DNA from: CBDBKE01 sp965218055
GTDB taxonomy: Bacteria; Acidobacteriota; Terriglobia; JAJPHL01; JAPKYU01
Length of the DNA stretch: 64,000 nt
Reading direction: 5' to 3'
Assembly: GCA_965218055.1 (NCBI GenBank)
Contig: CBDCKA010000002.1
Coordinates: forward strand, 434,001-498,000
The notes under the pieces are model-generated. The model was given only the letters and a program-made list of their open reading frames with translations, had not been told where the DNA came from and ran no database searches. The stretch's first letter is position 1. Each line of letters begins with the position of its first letter. A program made the position numbers and the translations under genes. Of this stretch, positions 1-8,701 are shown one piece after another.

Positions 1-692
1 TCGATGAATTCGTCGGTGACATCGTGCTCGTAGCTGGCCCGGACCGCGGACAGCGGGTCGCGGGTGTGGAGACCTTCGCCCAGCACCATGGCGTTGTAGG
101 CCCGCTCGATGCGCGCCCAGCGCTTGTCACGATCCATGGCGTAATAACGTCCGTTGACGGTGGCAATCTGCCCCACGCCGTAGGCGCGCATCTGCTGCTG
201 GAGCTGCTCAAGGAACCCGGCGCCGCCATGAGGCGGCGTGTCGCGGCCGTCCATGAAGGCGTGGACGAAGGTGCGCTCCACCTTGTTCTCGGCGACCATG
301 CGCAGCAGCGCATAGAGGTGCGTCTGGTGCGAGTGGACCCCGCCGTCACTGACCAGACCCATCAGGTGCAACTGGCGCGGCCGGGCGTGCTCCATGGCCT
401 GGAGCAGCAACGGCTGCTGGAAGAACTCGCCGCTCTCAATCAGCAGGTCCAGCCGAGTCACGTCCATGTTGATCACCCGGCCTGCGCCCATATTCAGGTG
501 GCCGACCTCGCTGTTGCCCATCTGACCCTCGGGCAGGCCCACGGCCCGTCCCGAAGTGTGAATTAGGGTGTGGGGGAAAGACGAGGTCAGCTCTTCCCAG
601 GTGGGCTTGCGGGCCAGGGCGATCGCGTTGCTCTCTACCTGGGGGCTGTGCCCCCAGCCATCCAAGATGACCAAAACCAGCGGCCGCGGCAT
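1..692 (-). CDS. gpmI: 2,3-bisphosphoglycerate-independent phosphoglycerate mutase, 3' part cut by window edge
   Basis: Interconverts 3- and 2-phosphoglycerate in glycolysis using two Mn ions and a phosphoserine intermediate. The start ATG at 692 opens MPRPLVLVILDGWG, whose Asp11 is the first metal ligand. MGNSEVGHLNMGAGR holds the nucleophile, Ser61. About 230 residues are present, roughly the first 45 % of a normal protein of about 510; the rest lies before base 1. It starts 10 bases after the enolase stop, so glgC, eno and gpmI form one operon, and two consecutive glycolytic steps are co-expressed. The family assignment is firm from the motifs; only completeness is unknown. Confidence 0.95.
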   Translation of the reverse strand, partial: MPRPLVLVILDGWGHSPQVESNAIALARKPTWEELTSSFPHTLIHTSGRAVGLPEGQMGNSEVGHLNMGAGRVINMDVTRLDLLIESGEFFQQPLLLQAMEHARPRQLHLMGLVSDGGVHSHQTHLYALLRMVAENKVERTFVHAFMDGRDTPPHGGAGFLEQLQQQMRAYGVGQIATVNGRYYAMDRDKRWARIERAYNAMVLGEGLHTRDPLSAVRASYEHDVTDEFI

Positions 693-702
693 TGTTTTCT
701 CG

Positions 703-2019
703 CTAGCGCGTCGGAGAAGCTTCCTGGGCTGCCGCCCGTGATGCGGGAAAGGCCGAGCGGCCCAGAAAGCGCGCTTCGGCGCCCAGCGCCTCTTCAATGC
801 GGAGTAACTGGTTGTACTTGGCGATGCGGTCAGTGCGGCTGGCGGAACCGGTCTTGATCTGCCCAGCCCCGGTGGCCACCACCAGGTCAGCGATGAAGGT
901 GTCCTCGGTCTCACCAGAGCGGTGGGAAACCATGGCGGTGTAGCCGTTGCGGCGTGCCAGCTCAATGGCCTCCAGGGTTTCGGTCAGAGTGCCGATCTGG
1001 TTCACCTTGATCAGGATGGAGTTGGCGATGCCCCCTTCGATGCCGCGCGCCAGCCGCTCGGTGTTGGTGACAAACAGGTCGTCGCCGACCAACTGGAGCT
1101 TGCCCCCCAGCCGCTCGGTCAGCAACTTCCAGCCGGCCCAGTCATCTTCGGCCAGGCCGTCTTCGAGCGAGACGATGGGATAGCGCTCGACCCAGTCGGC
1201 CCAGAATTCGACCATCTGCTCGGAGCTTTTCCGGCTCTTGTCCGACTTCTTGAAGACGTACTGGCTCTTCTCGAAGAATTCGCTGGCGGCCGGGTCCAGT
1301 GCGATGGCAATGTCCTGGCCGGGGCGGTACCCGGCGGCCTGGATGGCCTCCAGCAGCACTTCCAGCGCCTCCACGTTGGATTTCAGGTTAGGCGCGAACC
1401 CGCCCTCGTCGCCCACGGCCGTGTTGTAGCCGCGCTTGGTGAGCACCTTCTTCAGCGTGTGGAAAGTCTCCACGCCCATGCGCAGCGCCTCGGAGAAGCG
1501 CGGCGCTCCCAGTGGAACCAGCATGAATTCCTGGAAGTCCACGTTGTTGTCGGCGTGTGCGCCGCCGTTGATCACATTCATCATGGGAACGGGCAGCAGC
1601 GTGGCATGTACTCCTCCCAGATAGCGATAGAGCGGCAGCTTCAGCGACGCGGCAACAGCGCGCGCGGCAGCCAGCGAGACCGCCAGCAACGCATTGGCGC
1701 CCAGGCGGGATTTGTTGGGCGTGCCGTCCAGCTCAATCAGGCGACGGTCGAGCCGGGCCTGGTCGGCCGCGTTCAGGCCCACGGCCGCTTTTTGAATCGG
1801 CCCGTTGATGTTCTCGACCGCCTTGCCCACGCCCTTGCCCAGGTAGCGGCGGGCGTCGCCGTCGCGCAGTTCCACCGCCTCGTGTTCACCCGTTGAGGCG
1901 CCCGAGGGGACAGCCGCGCGCCCCAGTGCGCCGTCCGACAGCCCCACTTCGGCTTCCACGGTGGGATTCCCTCGAGAATCCAGCACCTCCCGCCCCCGTA
2001 GCGATTCAATGCTTGTCAT
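703..2019 (-). CDS. eno: Enolase (phosphopyruvate hydratase)
   Basis: Dehydrates 2-phosphoglycerate to phosphoenolpyruvate in the cytoplasm, feeding the pyruvate kinase at 40304-41734. The 438-residue length is normal. Visible motifs: the mobile loop SGASTGEHEAVELRD near residue 40, AVGDEGGFAPNL with a catalytic Glu, Mg ligands in ALDPAASEF, SLEDGLAEDDW and VGDDLFVTN, the catalytic Lys in KVNQIGTLTE and the signature SHRSGETED. The ATG at 2019 is preceded by GGGAG at suitable spacing. It lies 34 bases after glgC and 10 before gpmI, all in one direction. The C-terminal tail after GRSAFPASR is longer than usual but shows no extra domain. Confidence 0.98.
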   Translation of the reverse strand: MTSIESLRGREVLDSRGNPTVEAEVGLSDGALGRAAVPSGASTGEHEAVELRDGDARRYLGKGVGKAVENINGPIQKAAVGLNAADQARLDRRLIELDGTPNKSRLGANALLAVSLAAARAVAASLKLPLYRYLGGVHATLLPVPMMNVINGGAHADNNVDFQEFMLVPLGAPRFSEALRMGVETFHTLKKVLTKRGYNTAVGDEGGFAPNLKSNVEALEVLLEAIQAAGYRPGQDIAIALDPAASEFFEKSQYVFKKSDKSRKSSEQMVEFWADWVERYPIVSLEDGLAEDDWAGWKLLTERLGGKLQLVGDDLFVTNTERLARGIEGGIANSILIKVNQIGTLTETLEAIELARRNGYTAMVSHRSGETEDTFIADLVVATGAGQIKTGSASRTDRIAKYNQLLRIEEALGAEARFLGRSAFPASRAAAQEASPTR

Positions 2020-2053
2020 GGTTGCTCCCGTCCTTCAGAAAAGGAGTTGCACT

Positions 2054-3307
2054 TCACTCGACGACGAACGCAAGTTCCTTCCCAAACTCCCGCGTGGCGG
2101 CCTCCCGCGGCACCACCACAATTCCCGACTCGGTGACATGATAGCCCCGGGCCTGGTCCTGTTCCAGGTTGAATCCGATCTCGCTGTTTTCCGGGATTTC
2201 CACGTCGCGGTCGATGATTGCCCGGCGGACGCGGCTGTAGCGCCCCACGTTCACCCCGGAGAACAGGATGGAGCTATCCACCTCGGAGTAGCTATTGATG
2301 CGCACCGAGTGCGACAGAACGCTGCTGATCACCCGCCCGCCGCTGATAATGCAACCGGAGCCAACAATGGAATTCATTGCAATACCCACACGGTGACCTT
2401 CGTCGGCGAAGACAAACTTGGCCGGCGGCGACTGCGGCTGGTAGGTGCGGATCGGCCACTGCTCATCGTACAAGTTGAACACCGGGGTGACCGCCACCAG
2501 GTCCATGTTGGCTTCATAGTAGGCGTCGATGGTCCCCACGTCGCGCCAGTAAAGTTCTCTCTTGTTTTCGTCAATGAAGTCGAAAGCGTGGACCCGGTAC
2601 TGCGCAATGACCCGCGGAAGGATATCATGGCCGAAATCGTGGGTGGAGTTGGGATCCTCGGCGTCCTGACGCAACACCTCGCCCAGCACCTGAGTATTGA
2701 AAACGTAGATACCCATGGAGGCACTAACCATCTCTGGATTCGACAGCGAGCGCGACCGCGGCGCGGACGGCTTCTCCTCAAAGCCGGTGATGCGCCCGTT
2801 GCGGTCAGCTTCGACTACCCCGAAGCGGTGGGCCTCTTCGGGCTTTTCCTGAATCGTACCCAGGGTAATCTCGGCCCCGGACCGCACATGCTGGCTCACC
2901 ATCCGCGCGTAATTCATCTTGTAGATGTGATCGGCGGCCAGAACCAGCACGTACTGGGGCGCTTCCTCCCCCACGATGCTGTACAGATTTTGATACACGG
3001 CGTCGGCGGTGCCCAAATACCAGTTTTCGCTGATCCGCTTTGTGGGCGGCAGGATCTCGATGAACTCGCCAAGTCCCGGGGAGAGAATGGTCCACCCCTC
3101 GCGGATGTGGCGATTGAGCGACAGTGCCTTGTACTGAGTCAAGATGAAGATGCGGCGCAGTCCGGAATTAATGCAGTTGCTGAGGGTAATATCAATGATG
3201 CGATAGCAGCCCCCAAACGTGACGGCTGGTTTGGCCCGATCCCGGGTCAGAGGGTGCAGGCGCTCGCCGGCGCCCCCTGCCAGCAGAAGAGTTAACACCT
3301 GATTCAT
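2054..3307 (-). CDS. glgC: Glucose-1-phosphate adenylyltransferase (ADP-glucose pyrophosphorylase)
   Basis: Makes ADP-glucose from glucose-1-phosphate and ATP, the committed step of bacterial glycogen synthesis. 417 residues, normal for the family. The N-terminal nucleotidyltransferase motif is LLLAGGAGERLHPLT; further on are the substrate-site motifs WYLGTADAV and GFEEKPSAP, and YWRDVGTIDAYYEANMDL. The C-terminal third is a left-handed beta-helix region with hexapeptide-like repeats (IVGSGCIISGG, VISSVLSHSVRINSYSEV). First gene of the glgC-eno-gpmI operon, so glycogen storage and lower glycolysis share transcription. No other glg gene is in the window. Confidence 0.96.
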   Translation of the reverse strand: MNQVLTLLLAGGAGERLHPLTRDRAKPAVTFGGCYRIIDITLSNCINSGLRRIFILTQYKALSLNRHIREGWTILSPGLGEFIEILPPTKRISENWYLGTADAVYQNLYSIVGEEAPQYVLVLAADHIYKMNYARMVSQHVRSGAEITLGTIQEKPEEAHRFGVVEADRNGRITGFEEKPSAPRSRSLSNPEMVSASMGIYVFNTQVLGEVLRQDAEDPNSTHDFGHDILPRVIAQYRVHAFDFIDENKRELYWRDVGTIDAYYEANMDLVAVTPVFNLYDEQWPIRTYQPQSPPAKFVFADEGHRVGIAMNSIVGSGCIISGGRVISSVLSHSVRINSYSEVDSSILFSGVNVGRYSRVRRAIIDRDVEIPENSEIGFNLEQDQARGYHVTESGIVVVPREAATREFGKELAFVVE

Positions 3308-3616
3308 GTCGTTTCCGGCCGGAGGACCTTCATGCCCAGGCTGGTTCGGGCAGCGTTCACCCAGCCCCCTCCGGCGGCCTGGGCCGGCAGGGTGCGCGAA
3401 GTGGAAAATCCCCTGCCTAGCTTAGCGCACAATGTAGTGCAAACGCCACGCTCCGCAGGCCACCAACCTCCCGGCGCAACTCGCCGGCTGTTCCTATTCG
3501 ATTTGGGTTCTGTCAGTTACGAGCAAGACGCAGCAGATTTTCCTTGACTTAGGCCAGTAAACGCCTATGATTGGCTGCCGGAGCTTACTCCACAACAGCG
3601 AGGGGGTGTTTTCCGA
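3308..3616. other. Divergent intergenic region between glgC and rpsU
   Basis: About 310 bases without a convincing gene. The right half holds the rpsU promoter (3544-3571) and the ribosome-binding sequence AGGGGGTG at 3601-3608. The left half must carry the glgC operon promoter on the minus strand, but no near-consensus -35/-10 pair stands out there. Confidence 0.6.
3544..3571 (+). promoter_or_regulatory. Sigma-70 type promoter of rpsU
   Basis: TTGACT at 3544-3549 and TATGAT at 3566-3571 are separated by 16 bases. The predicted transcript start near 3578 leaves a leader of about 40 bases before the TTG start of rpsU at 3617. Seen directly; function is inferred from fit to consensus and position. 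Confidence 0.65.
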
Positions 3617-3814
3617 TTGGCGGAAGTCAGGCTTCAAGAGGGGGAATCCCTTGAGAATGCTCTGCGTCGATTCAAAAGGAGAGTGCAGCAGGAAGATATT
3701 ATCAAGGAAGTTAAGCGGCATTCCTACTATTTGAAACCCGGCGAAAAGCGTCGAATCAAGCAAGCCTTGGCACGAAAGCGAAACCGTAAGAAGATGCGGC
3801 GCGAACAGGAATAG
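3617..3814 (+). CDS. rpsU: Small ribosomal subunit protein bS21
   Basis: Basic 65-residue protein of the 30S subunit, needed for efficient initiation near the anti-Shine-Dalgarno end of 16S rRNA. The sequence has the family hallmarks: GESLENALRRFKRRVQQEDI followed by a Lys/Arg-rich tail ending RKKMRREQE. The start codon is TTG at 3617, supported by AGGGGGTG 9 bases upstream; no ATG is available at this position. It stands alone with its own promoter, not in the rpsU-dnaG-rpoD arrangement of enterobacteria. Confidence 0.95.
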   Translation: MAEVRLQEGESLENALRRFKRRVQQEDIIKEVKRHSYYLKPGEKRRIKQALARKRNRKKMRREQE

Positions 3815-4120
3815 GCAGGAATAGGGCGGTCCAGATTGGCTCTCGGTTCTCTGTGCTGTTGTTTGAGGTGGCTGGCAACCCAGCTCTCCCTGGACAAGGC
3901 GCCAGGCTCTGGGATACGTCCCTGTTCCGGGAGCTACACATTTCTCAAGATGTATCACCCTTCCCGCAGGCGGGAAAAAGGCAACCCAACGGCTGGCGGC
4001 ACCCTGCGGGGGGAATTTCGGTCCCAATTCGGCGCCCATCTCAGTGCAGAGCGGGACACCGAACAGGCAGCTGCTGCTGGCCTATGACTCGAAGCATGGG
4101 CTATAGGGGGCATGTGTCCG
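3815..4120. other. Intergenic region after rpsU
   Basis: About 300 bases with no supportable gene. The 10-mer CAGGAATAGG is tandemly duplicated at 3806-3815 and 3816-3825, across the rpsU stop. A short palindrome (TTCCCGC at 3961-3967, GCGGGAA at 3970-3976) could form a small hairpin but has no downstream U-run on the plus strand. The AGGGGG ribosome-binding site of the next gene is at 4105-4110. Confidence 0.5.
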
Positions 4121-4423
4121 ATGGCTGAATACAGTGACAGGGTGTTGAACTGCGTAGATTGCGGTGCGGAGTTCGTCTTCACCGCCGGGGAACAACTGTT
4201 TTTTGCCGACAAGAACTTTAAGAACGAACCGAAACGCTGCAAGGCGTGCAAGGGCAAGCGCAATACCGCCTTGGGCGGTAGCGGCAACGTCCGGGTAGAA
4301 ACCACCACAAATTGTCACCAGTGTGGGAAAGAAACTACGGTGCCCTTTAAGCCCACTCAGGGGCGTCCGGTCTACTGTCGGGAGTGCTTTCAGCAACGCC
4401 GCGCAGCTTCGGCGGCGGTCTGA
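4121..4423 (+). CDS. Small zinc-ribbon protein (CxxC-x17-CxxC type)
   Basis: About 100 residues with two CxxC pairs per half. The N-terminal half holds CVDC and CKAC separated by 25 residues and containing EFVFTAGEQLFFADK, the usual sequence of the probable zinc-ribbon family. The C-terminal half holds CHQC and CREC separated by exactly 17 residues, the CxxC-x17-CxxC signature. Each half is expected to bind one Zn. The ATG at 4121 is preferred over the in-frame ATG at 4112 because AGGGGG at 4105-4110 is 10 bases upstream of it, whereas spacing to 4112 is only one base. Partner and function are unknown; RNA or ribosome association is only a guess from the rpsU/mtaB neighbours. Confidence 0.85.
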   Translation: MAEYSDRVLNCVDCGAEFVFTAGEQLFFADKNFKNEPKRCKACKGKRNTALGGSGNVRVETTTNCHQCGKETTVPFKPTQGRPVYCRECFQQRRAASAAV

Positions 4424-4555
4424 AATTGTACTCTCGCTAGCAAGGTTGCCGGAAAAACCTCTGGCGTGGCCGTTCCCTTGACGGTCGCGGCGGGTTTGTC
4501 TTTCATCCTCCCACGCAATAGTTCCCGCGGTGAACTCCGCGCCAGAAGCGCTAGA

Positions 4556-5980
4556 ATGGATAAGGTGCCAAGCTTTTTTGTGCAAAATTTTGGCTGCCGG
4601 GCTACTCAGGCGGATGGCGCGGCCCTGGAACGGGAACTGGCGCACCGCGGCTTGGTGCGCACCGCCGAGGCCCGTGCCGCCGACCTAGTGGTGCTGAATA
4701 CCTGCACGGTGACCGCCTCGGCCGATGAGGATGCTCGCCAGGCCATCCGCCGCCTGTCCCGCAACAATCCGGGATGCCGCATCCTGGTCACCGGCTGCTA
4801 TGCCCAGCGCGCCCCGAACGAGCTGGCTGCCCTTCCCGGGGTGAGCTGGGTCGTCGGCAATTCGCACAAGAACCGAATCGGGGAGATTGTGGCGGGCAAC
4901 GGCGCACTGGTGCCGTTGTCAGGGCTCCGCCCGGCGCCGGCCCCGCCAGTTCAGGAATCTCCGCCAGTTCCGGATCGCCCGCAGGTCATCGTCGGAGACG
5001 TCTTTGCCCACACCGAGCTGCTGGCGGCGCCGGTCTTCGGTGCCGGGGCCGAGCGCACCCGGCCGAATGTGAAAATTCAGGACGGTTGCAACAACCGCTG
5101 CTCATTCTGCATCATTCCCGCGGTGCGCGGGCGCAGCCGCAGCCTGCGGCCGGAAGCCGTCCTCGCGCAGGTGCGCGAGCTGGAGCACGCCGGCTACCGC
5201 GAAATTGTCCTCACCGGCATCAACCTGGGCCGCTACGGCCGCGACCTGGAGCCCCGCCTCGGTTTCCCGGCCATCGTGCGTGCCATCCTACGCGAAACTA
5301 CGATCGAGCGGGTTCGCCTCAGTTCAGTCGAGCCGCTCGACTTCACTGACGAGCTTCTGGAGCTGATGGCCGGCTCCTCGCGAATCGCCCGGCATGTGCA
5401 CGCGCCGCTGCAAAGCGGCTCGGACCGCGTCCTGCGCCGCATGCGCCGCCGATACCGCGCGGCGCAGTACGAGCAGCGCCTGTTCCGAGCGCACCAACTG
5501 CTGCCCGAGGCGGCCTTCGGTGCTGACGTCATGGTCGGCTTCCCCGGCGAATCCAACGAGGATTTTGAGCAGACCCGGGCGCTGGTCGAGCGCCTGCCCT
5601 TCACCTACCTGCACGTGTTCACCTACTCGCGACGTGAAGGGACGCCGGCCGCGACCATGCCCGACCAGGTGCCGGTCCGCGTGGCACGGGAGCGCAACCG
5701 CCTCTTGCGCGAGCTGGCCGGCCGAAAGAATCTGGAATTTCGCCGCCGTCAGTTGGGGCGCCGGCTGTCGGTCATCACGCTAGAGGGCGACTCGGCCCTC
5801 AGCGACAACTACCTGAAAGTTCACCTCTGCGGGCCGCCGCTCCGTCCCAACCGCATCGTGGAGGCGCTGATCACTGACGTCGAAGAACGAGGCTTGGTCG
5901 GCGTGGCCGACGAGACCCACCAAGCAGGCAACCGGGAGGGTCGCGAGCCCCTGAGTTGCTGGAAGGCCTGCACCGGCTGA
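4556..5980 (+). CDS. mtaB: tRNA (t6A37) methylthiotransferase MtaB
   Basis: Radical-SAM enzyme that converts N6-threonylcarbamoyladenosine-37 of tRNAs reading ANN codons to its 2-methylthio form. 474 residues from the ATG at 4556; the frame is open further upstream but that part has no family similarity. The N-terminal UPF0004 domain has three cluster cysteines in NFGCRATQADG, NTCTVTASAD and VTGCYAQR. The radical-SAM core has CNNRCSFCIIP (CxxxCxxC). A TRAM-like RNA-binding tail follows LGRRLSVITLEG. MtaB is preferred over MiaB or RimO because of the general layout; substrate choice within the family is less certain than the chemistry. Confidence 0.9.
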   Translation: MDKVPSFFVQNFGCRATQADGAALERELAHRGLVRTAEARAADLVVLNTCTVTASADEDARQAIRRLSRNNPGCRILVTGCYAQRAPNELAALPGVSWVVGNSHKNRIGEIVAGNGALVPLSGLRPAPAPPVQESPPVPDRPQVIVGDVFAHTELLAAPVFGAGAERTRPNVKIQDGCNNRCSFCIIPAVRGRSRSLRPEAVLAQVRELEHAGYREIVLTGINLGRYGRDLEPRLGFPAIVRAILRETTIERVRLSSVEPLDFTDELLELMAGSSRIARHVHAPLQSGSDRVLRRMRRRYRAAQYEQRLFRAHQLLPEAAFGADVMVGFPGESNEDFEQTRALVERLPFTYLHVFTYSRREGTPAATMPDQVPVRVARERNRLLRELAGRKNLEFRRRQLGRRLSVITLEGDSALSDNYLKVHLCGPPLRPNRIVEALITDVEERGLVGVADETHQAGNREGREPLSCWKACTG

Positions 5981-6038
5981 AGCCTGTGCCACTCTTCAAC
6001 AATTTGCAGGCCGCCGGTGGCACAGACTTCAGTCTGTG
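5977..6038. repeat. Inverted repeat between convergent mtaB and acpS; probable bidirectional terminator, REP-like
   Basis: CTGAAGCCTGTGCCAC (5977-5992) pairs with GTGGCACAGACTTCAG (6017-6032) with one mismatch across a 24-base loop. Nested inside the right arm is a second perfect hairpin, CACAGACT (6021-6028) with AGTCTGTG (6031-6038). The position between two convergent stops fits a terminator. The cac-agg-ctt-cag type sequence also resembles dispersed REP-like elements. Confidence 0.6.
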
Positions 6039-6042
6039 CAGA

Positions 6043-6420
6043 TTAATCTTCCAGGATCACCTGGGCCACGGCCTGCGCCTGGGTGTGCGTGAGCGATAGG
6101 GAGACGTTGCGCACCTTCCGCCTCTCGGCGATGCGCGCGGCCACTCCCGAAAACCGCAGTTCCGGCTTGCCCCCGCGCTGGTTCACCACCTCCAGGTCTT
6201 GCCACCGCACGCCGCCCCGCCAGCCGACTCCCAGGGCTTTCATGCCTGCCTCTTTGGCCGCAAAGCGCGCGGCATAGCGCTCGAAGCAATTCCTGTGGCG
6301 CTCGCAATATGCGATTTCGCGCGCGGTGAAGACGCGTTCCAGAAACCGCTGTCCGTGCCGGGCCGCCGCCTGTTCCAAGCGCGCAACTTCGGCCACGTCA
6401 ATGCCGGTGCCGACGATCAT
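6043..6420 (-). CDS. acpS: Holo-[acyl-carrier-protein] synthase
   Basis: Transfers 4'-phosphopantetheine from CoA to the conserved serine of acyl carrier protein, activating fatty acid synthesis. 125 residues from the ATG at 6420; upstream in-frame residues do not match the family. Family motifs: IVGTGIDVAEVARLE (Mg-binding Asp) near residue 3, RYAARFAAKEAGMKALG (catalytic Glu and Lys) near the middle, and SLSLTHTQAQAVA at the C-terminus. Convergent with mtaB and divergent from pgeF, with 77 bases before pgeF. Its product would activate the carrier protein used by the ketosynthase at 14912-16186, but no acpP lies in the window. Confidence 0.95.
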   Translation of the reverse strand: MIVGTGIDVAEVARLEQAAARHGQRFLERVFTAREIAYCERHRNCFERYAARFAAKEAGMKALGVGWRGGVRWQDLEVVNQRGGKPELRFSGVAARIAERRKVRNVSLSLTHTQAQAVAQVILED

Positions 6421-6497
6421 TTTGTTCCCAAGAAACTTCACCCCAAGAACTTCACAAGGCTGCGCGCTATTATAGCCAGCAAGATGCACCTGGACCA

Positions 6498-7301
6498 GTG
6501 ATGGGACCATCTTCGAGCTTTAAGACCACAAAGACCGTGCTGGTTGCCCGCGCCTGGCAGCGGCTGGCGGGAGTCGTGCACGCCTTCAGCACGCGTCACA
6601 GCTCGCGCCGGGATTTCTTTGCCCTCGTTGCCTCAGGGGAGAAGCAGCTGCGGCCGGTTGAATTGCGCCAGATTCACTCGGCGACGGTACGGACCATAGA
6701 TGTTGTGCCACCGTACCTCCCGGTGGGCGACGCCATGGTCACCGCCACCGCCGGCCTGGCCTTGGTGGTGAAGACGGCGGATTGCCCCCCGATCCTGCTG
6801 CTGGACCCGGTGGCGCGAGCTGTGGGCATCGTGCATGCCGGCTGGCGCGGCACGGTGCGCCGCATTGCCGAAAAAACTGTCGGCACGATGCGCGCTCACT
6901 ACGGCGCCGACCCGTCGAGGATGCGCGCAGTCATCGGGCCGGGAATCCGAGTCTGCTGCTATCAGGTGGGCGAGGAAGTGCTGGAGCAGTTCCACTCCCA
7001 GTTCCCTTACGCTGAGGAGCTATTCCGCGGTCTGGAGCCGGAAAACCCCGCCGACACCCTGCTGCCACGGCAGGTCATGAGGAATCGCGAGTCTACGATG
7101 CGCCCGCTGGCCACCGCCACCGCCTACCTGGACCTGGAAGAGGCCAACCGGCGGCAGATGCTGGCGGCCGGGCTGAGGAAGAAGAACATTGTCACCGGGG
7201 CGCCCTGCACCGCTTGCCGCACCGACCTGCTCTACTCTTTCCGCCGCGAAGGAGCCGCCGCCGGCCGCCATTACGCCCTGGTTGCCCTCCGCCCGAGGTA
7301 G
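6498..7301 (+). CDS. pgeF: Purine nucleoside phosphorylase / peptidoglycan editing factor family (YfiH, DUF152)
   Basis: 267-residue member of the multicopper-polyphenol-oxidase-like YfiH family, whose members have been described as adenosine/purine nucleoside-processing enzymes and, in E. coli, as peptidoglycan editing factor. Seen: VHAFSTRHSSRRD near the start, VVKTADCPPILLLDP, VHAGWRGTVRR with the metal-site His, GPGIRVCCYQVGEEV, and a C-terminal Cys-containing CTACRTDLLYSFRREG. These are the Cys/His ligands typical of the family. The start ATG at 6498 has a second ATG immediately after it. Divergent from acpS. The family is sure; the physiological substrate is not. Confidence 0.9.
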   Translation: MMGPSSSFKTTKTVLVARAWQRLAGVVHAFSTRHSSRRDFFALVASGEKQLRPVELRQIHSATVRTIDVVPPYLPVGDAMVTATAGLALVVKTADCPPILLLDPVARAVGIVHAGWRGTVRRIAEKTVGTMRAHYGADPSRMRAVIGPGIRVCCYQVGEEVLEQFHSQFPYAEELFRGLEPENPADTLLPRQVMRNRESTMRPLATATAYLDLEEANRRQMLAAGLRKKNIVTGAPCTACRTDLLYSFRREGAAAGRHYALVALRPR

Positions 7302-7302
7302 T

Positions 7303-7321
7303 GGCAGGCTTCCAGCCTGCC
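7303..7321. terminator. Hairpin directly after the pgeF stop
   Basis: GGCAGGCT (7303-7310), loop TCC, AGCCTGCC (7314-7321): a perfect 8-bp stem starting within the pgeF stop region. No U-run follows, so it may be a GC-rich REP-like hairpin rather than a classical intrinsic terminator. Confidence 0.4.
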
Positions 7322-7414
7322 CCCAGCGCGGGTCCTGAAGGGCGCCGCGATGTCGTGGCTCCGCCGCTATGGGCGGGAAATGGCCGCCCGGCTCGCGTGC
7401 TATACTCGCGGCCG

Positions 7415-8701
7415 ATGACGCTGCGCGGCGACATTGTGCCGCGGCTGGGCGAGTTGGTTGGCCCGGAACACGTGGCCGGCGACACCGTTTTCCCCGGCAC
7501 TCCGGAGGAGGTAGCCGCTGTGCTCTCGCTGGCCAACACCGAGCGCCTCCGCGTCATCCCGGCGGGAAACTCCTCGCAGCAGGAGTTGGGGGCGCCGCCG
7601 GCCGGCGCCGACCTCACCCTGTGCCTGCGACGTCTGAACCGCCTCAAGCAGTACGAACCGGCCGACCTGACCGCCAGCATGGAAGCAGGACTGACGGTGG
7701 GTGAATTTTCCACCGCCCTGGCGCCTCATCGGCAGTGGCTGCCGCTGGGTGTCGCCTGCCCCGAGCGCGCCACCATCGGCGGCGCACTCGCTGCCAACTC
7801 CAGCGGTCCCTTCCGCCTCTTCTACGGTACCGCGCGCGACATGGTCATCGGGACGCGCTTCGCCACCGTGGATGGCAAGCTGGTGAAGAGCGGCGGCATG
7901 GTAGTGAAAAACGTCGCCGGCTATGACGTGGCCAAGCTCCTGATCGGGTCGCTGGGGACGCTGGGGGTCATCACCGACGTGAACTTGAAACTGTTTCCGA
8001 GGCCCGCCACCGAGACCAGCCTGCTGGCCTTTGGCACGCTGGGGGAAGCGCTCGAGGCACGCGGCGCGCTGCTGAAGTCGGTGCTATCGCCGCTGGCGCT
8101 GGACCTGCTGGACAGCGCAGCCGCCTCAATGGTGAGCGATGCCACCCGACAGCAGTTACCCCACGGCGAGTTTCTGCTGGCGGTAGCCTGCGGCGGCGTA
8201 GAACGCGTGATCGAACGCAGCCGCCGGGAGGTAGCAACGCTGGGCCAGGCCGCCGGCGTCCGGGATTCCCTCACCCTGGGCGGTGAGCAGGAACAGCGGC
8301 TGTGGCAGGCCATTTGCGACTTGCCGGCCACCTTCTTTGCAGCCTATCCCGACAGCGCTCGCCTCAGGCTCTGCTCGACGCTGGTGGGGATGCGACCCCT
8401 GCTGGAGGCCACCTTGGACCACCTGCGGCAGCAGGGGGCGGAAACGGCCCTGATTGCCCGCGCCGGTTCCGGAATATCCTACCTGTATGTCCGCGGGGAG
8501 GACCTGCTGGGGTTCTGCCGAGACACGCAGCGGATGGCTCTCTCGCTCGATGCGCATGTGGTGATCGAATTCGCCCCTCCGCCAATTCAGGCCCAACTGC
8601 AGGTTTGGGGTCCCCCGCGGGACGACTACCTCATGATGCAGAAACTCAAACAGGCCTTCGACCCCAAGGGGATCCTGAACCCAGGCCGGTCCGTATGCTG
8701 A
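7415..8701 (+). CDS. glcE: FAD-binding oxidase subunit, GlcE/GlcD-like (glycolate oxidase type)
   Basis: 428 residues with the PCMH-type FAD_binding_4 fold: VIPAGNSSQQELGAPPAG is the FAD pyrophosphate loop, followed by CPERATIGGALAANSSGP, GGMVVKNVAGYDVAKLLIGS and LGTLGVITDVNLKLFPRP. The C-terminus FDPKGILNPGR closes the flavin site as in GlcD/GlcE. The ATG at 7415 is chosen; upstream frame is non-homologous. The stop TGA overlaps the glcF start (ATG at 8695), so translation is coupled. With glcF it probably oxidises a 2-hydroxy acid such as glycolate and passes electrons to the membrane. E. coli uses separate GlcD and GlcE; here one flavoprotein may serve both roles, which is inference. Confidence 0.88.
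   Translation: MTLRGDIVPRLGELVGPEHVAGDTVFPGTPEEVAAVLSLANTERLRVIPAGNSSQQELGAPPAGADLTLCLRRLNRLKQYEPADLTASMEAGLTVGEFSTALAPHRQWLPLGVACPERATIGGALAANSSGPFRLFYGTARDMVIGTRFATVDGKLVKSGGMVVKNVAGYDVAKLLIGSLGTLGVITDVNLKLFPRPATETSLLAFGTLGEALEARGALLKSVLSPLALDLLDSAAASMVSDATRQQLPHGEFLLAVACGGVERVIERSRREVATLGQAAGVRDSLTLGGEQEQRLWQAICDLPATFFAAYPDSARLRLCSTLVGMRPLLEATLDHLRQQGAETALIARAGSGISYLYVRGEDLLGFCRDTQRMALSLDAHVVIEFAPPPIQAQLQVWGPPRDDYLMMQKLKQAFDPKGILNPGRSVC

Noticed and set aside
922..1896. Plus-strand open frame antisense to enolase
   Set aside because: Enolase on the opposite strand is certain; this is a third-position GC artefact.
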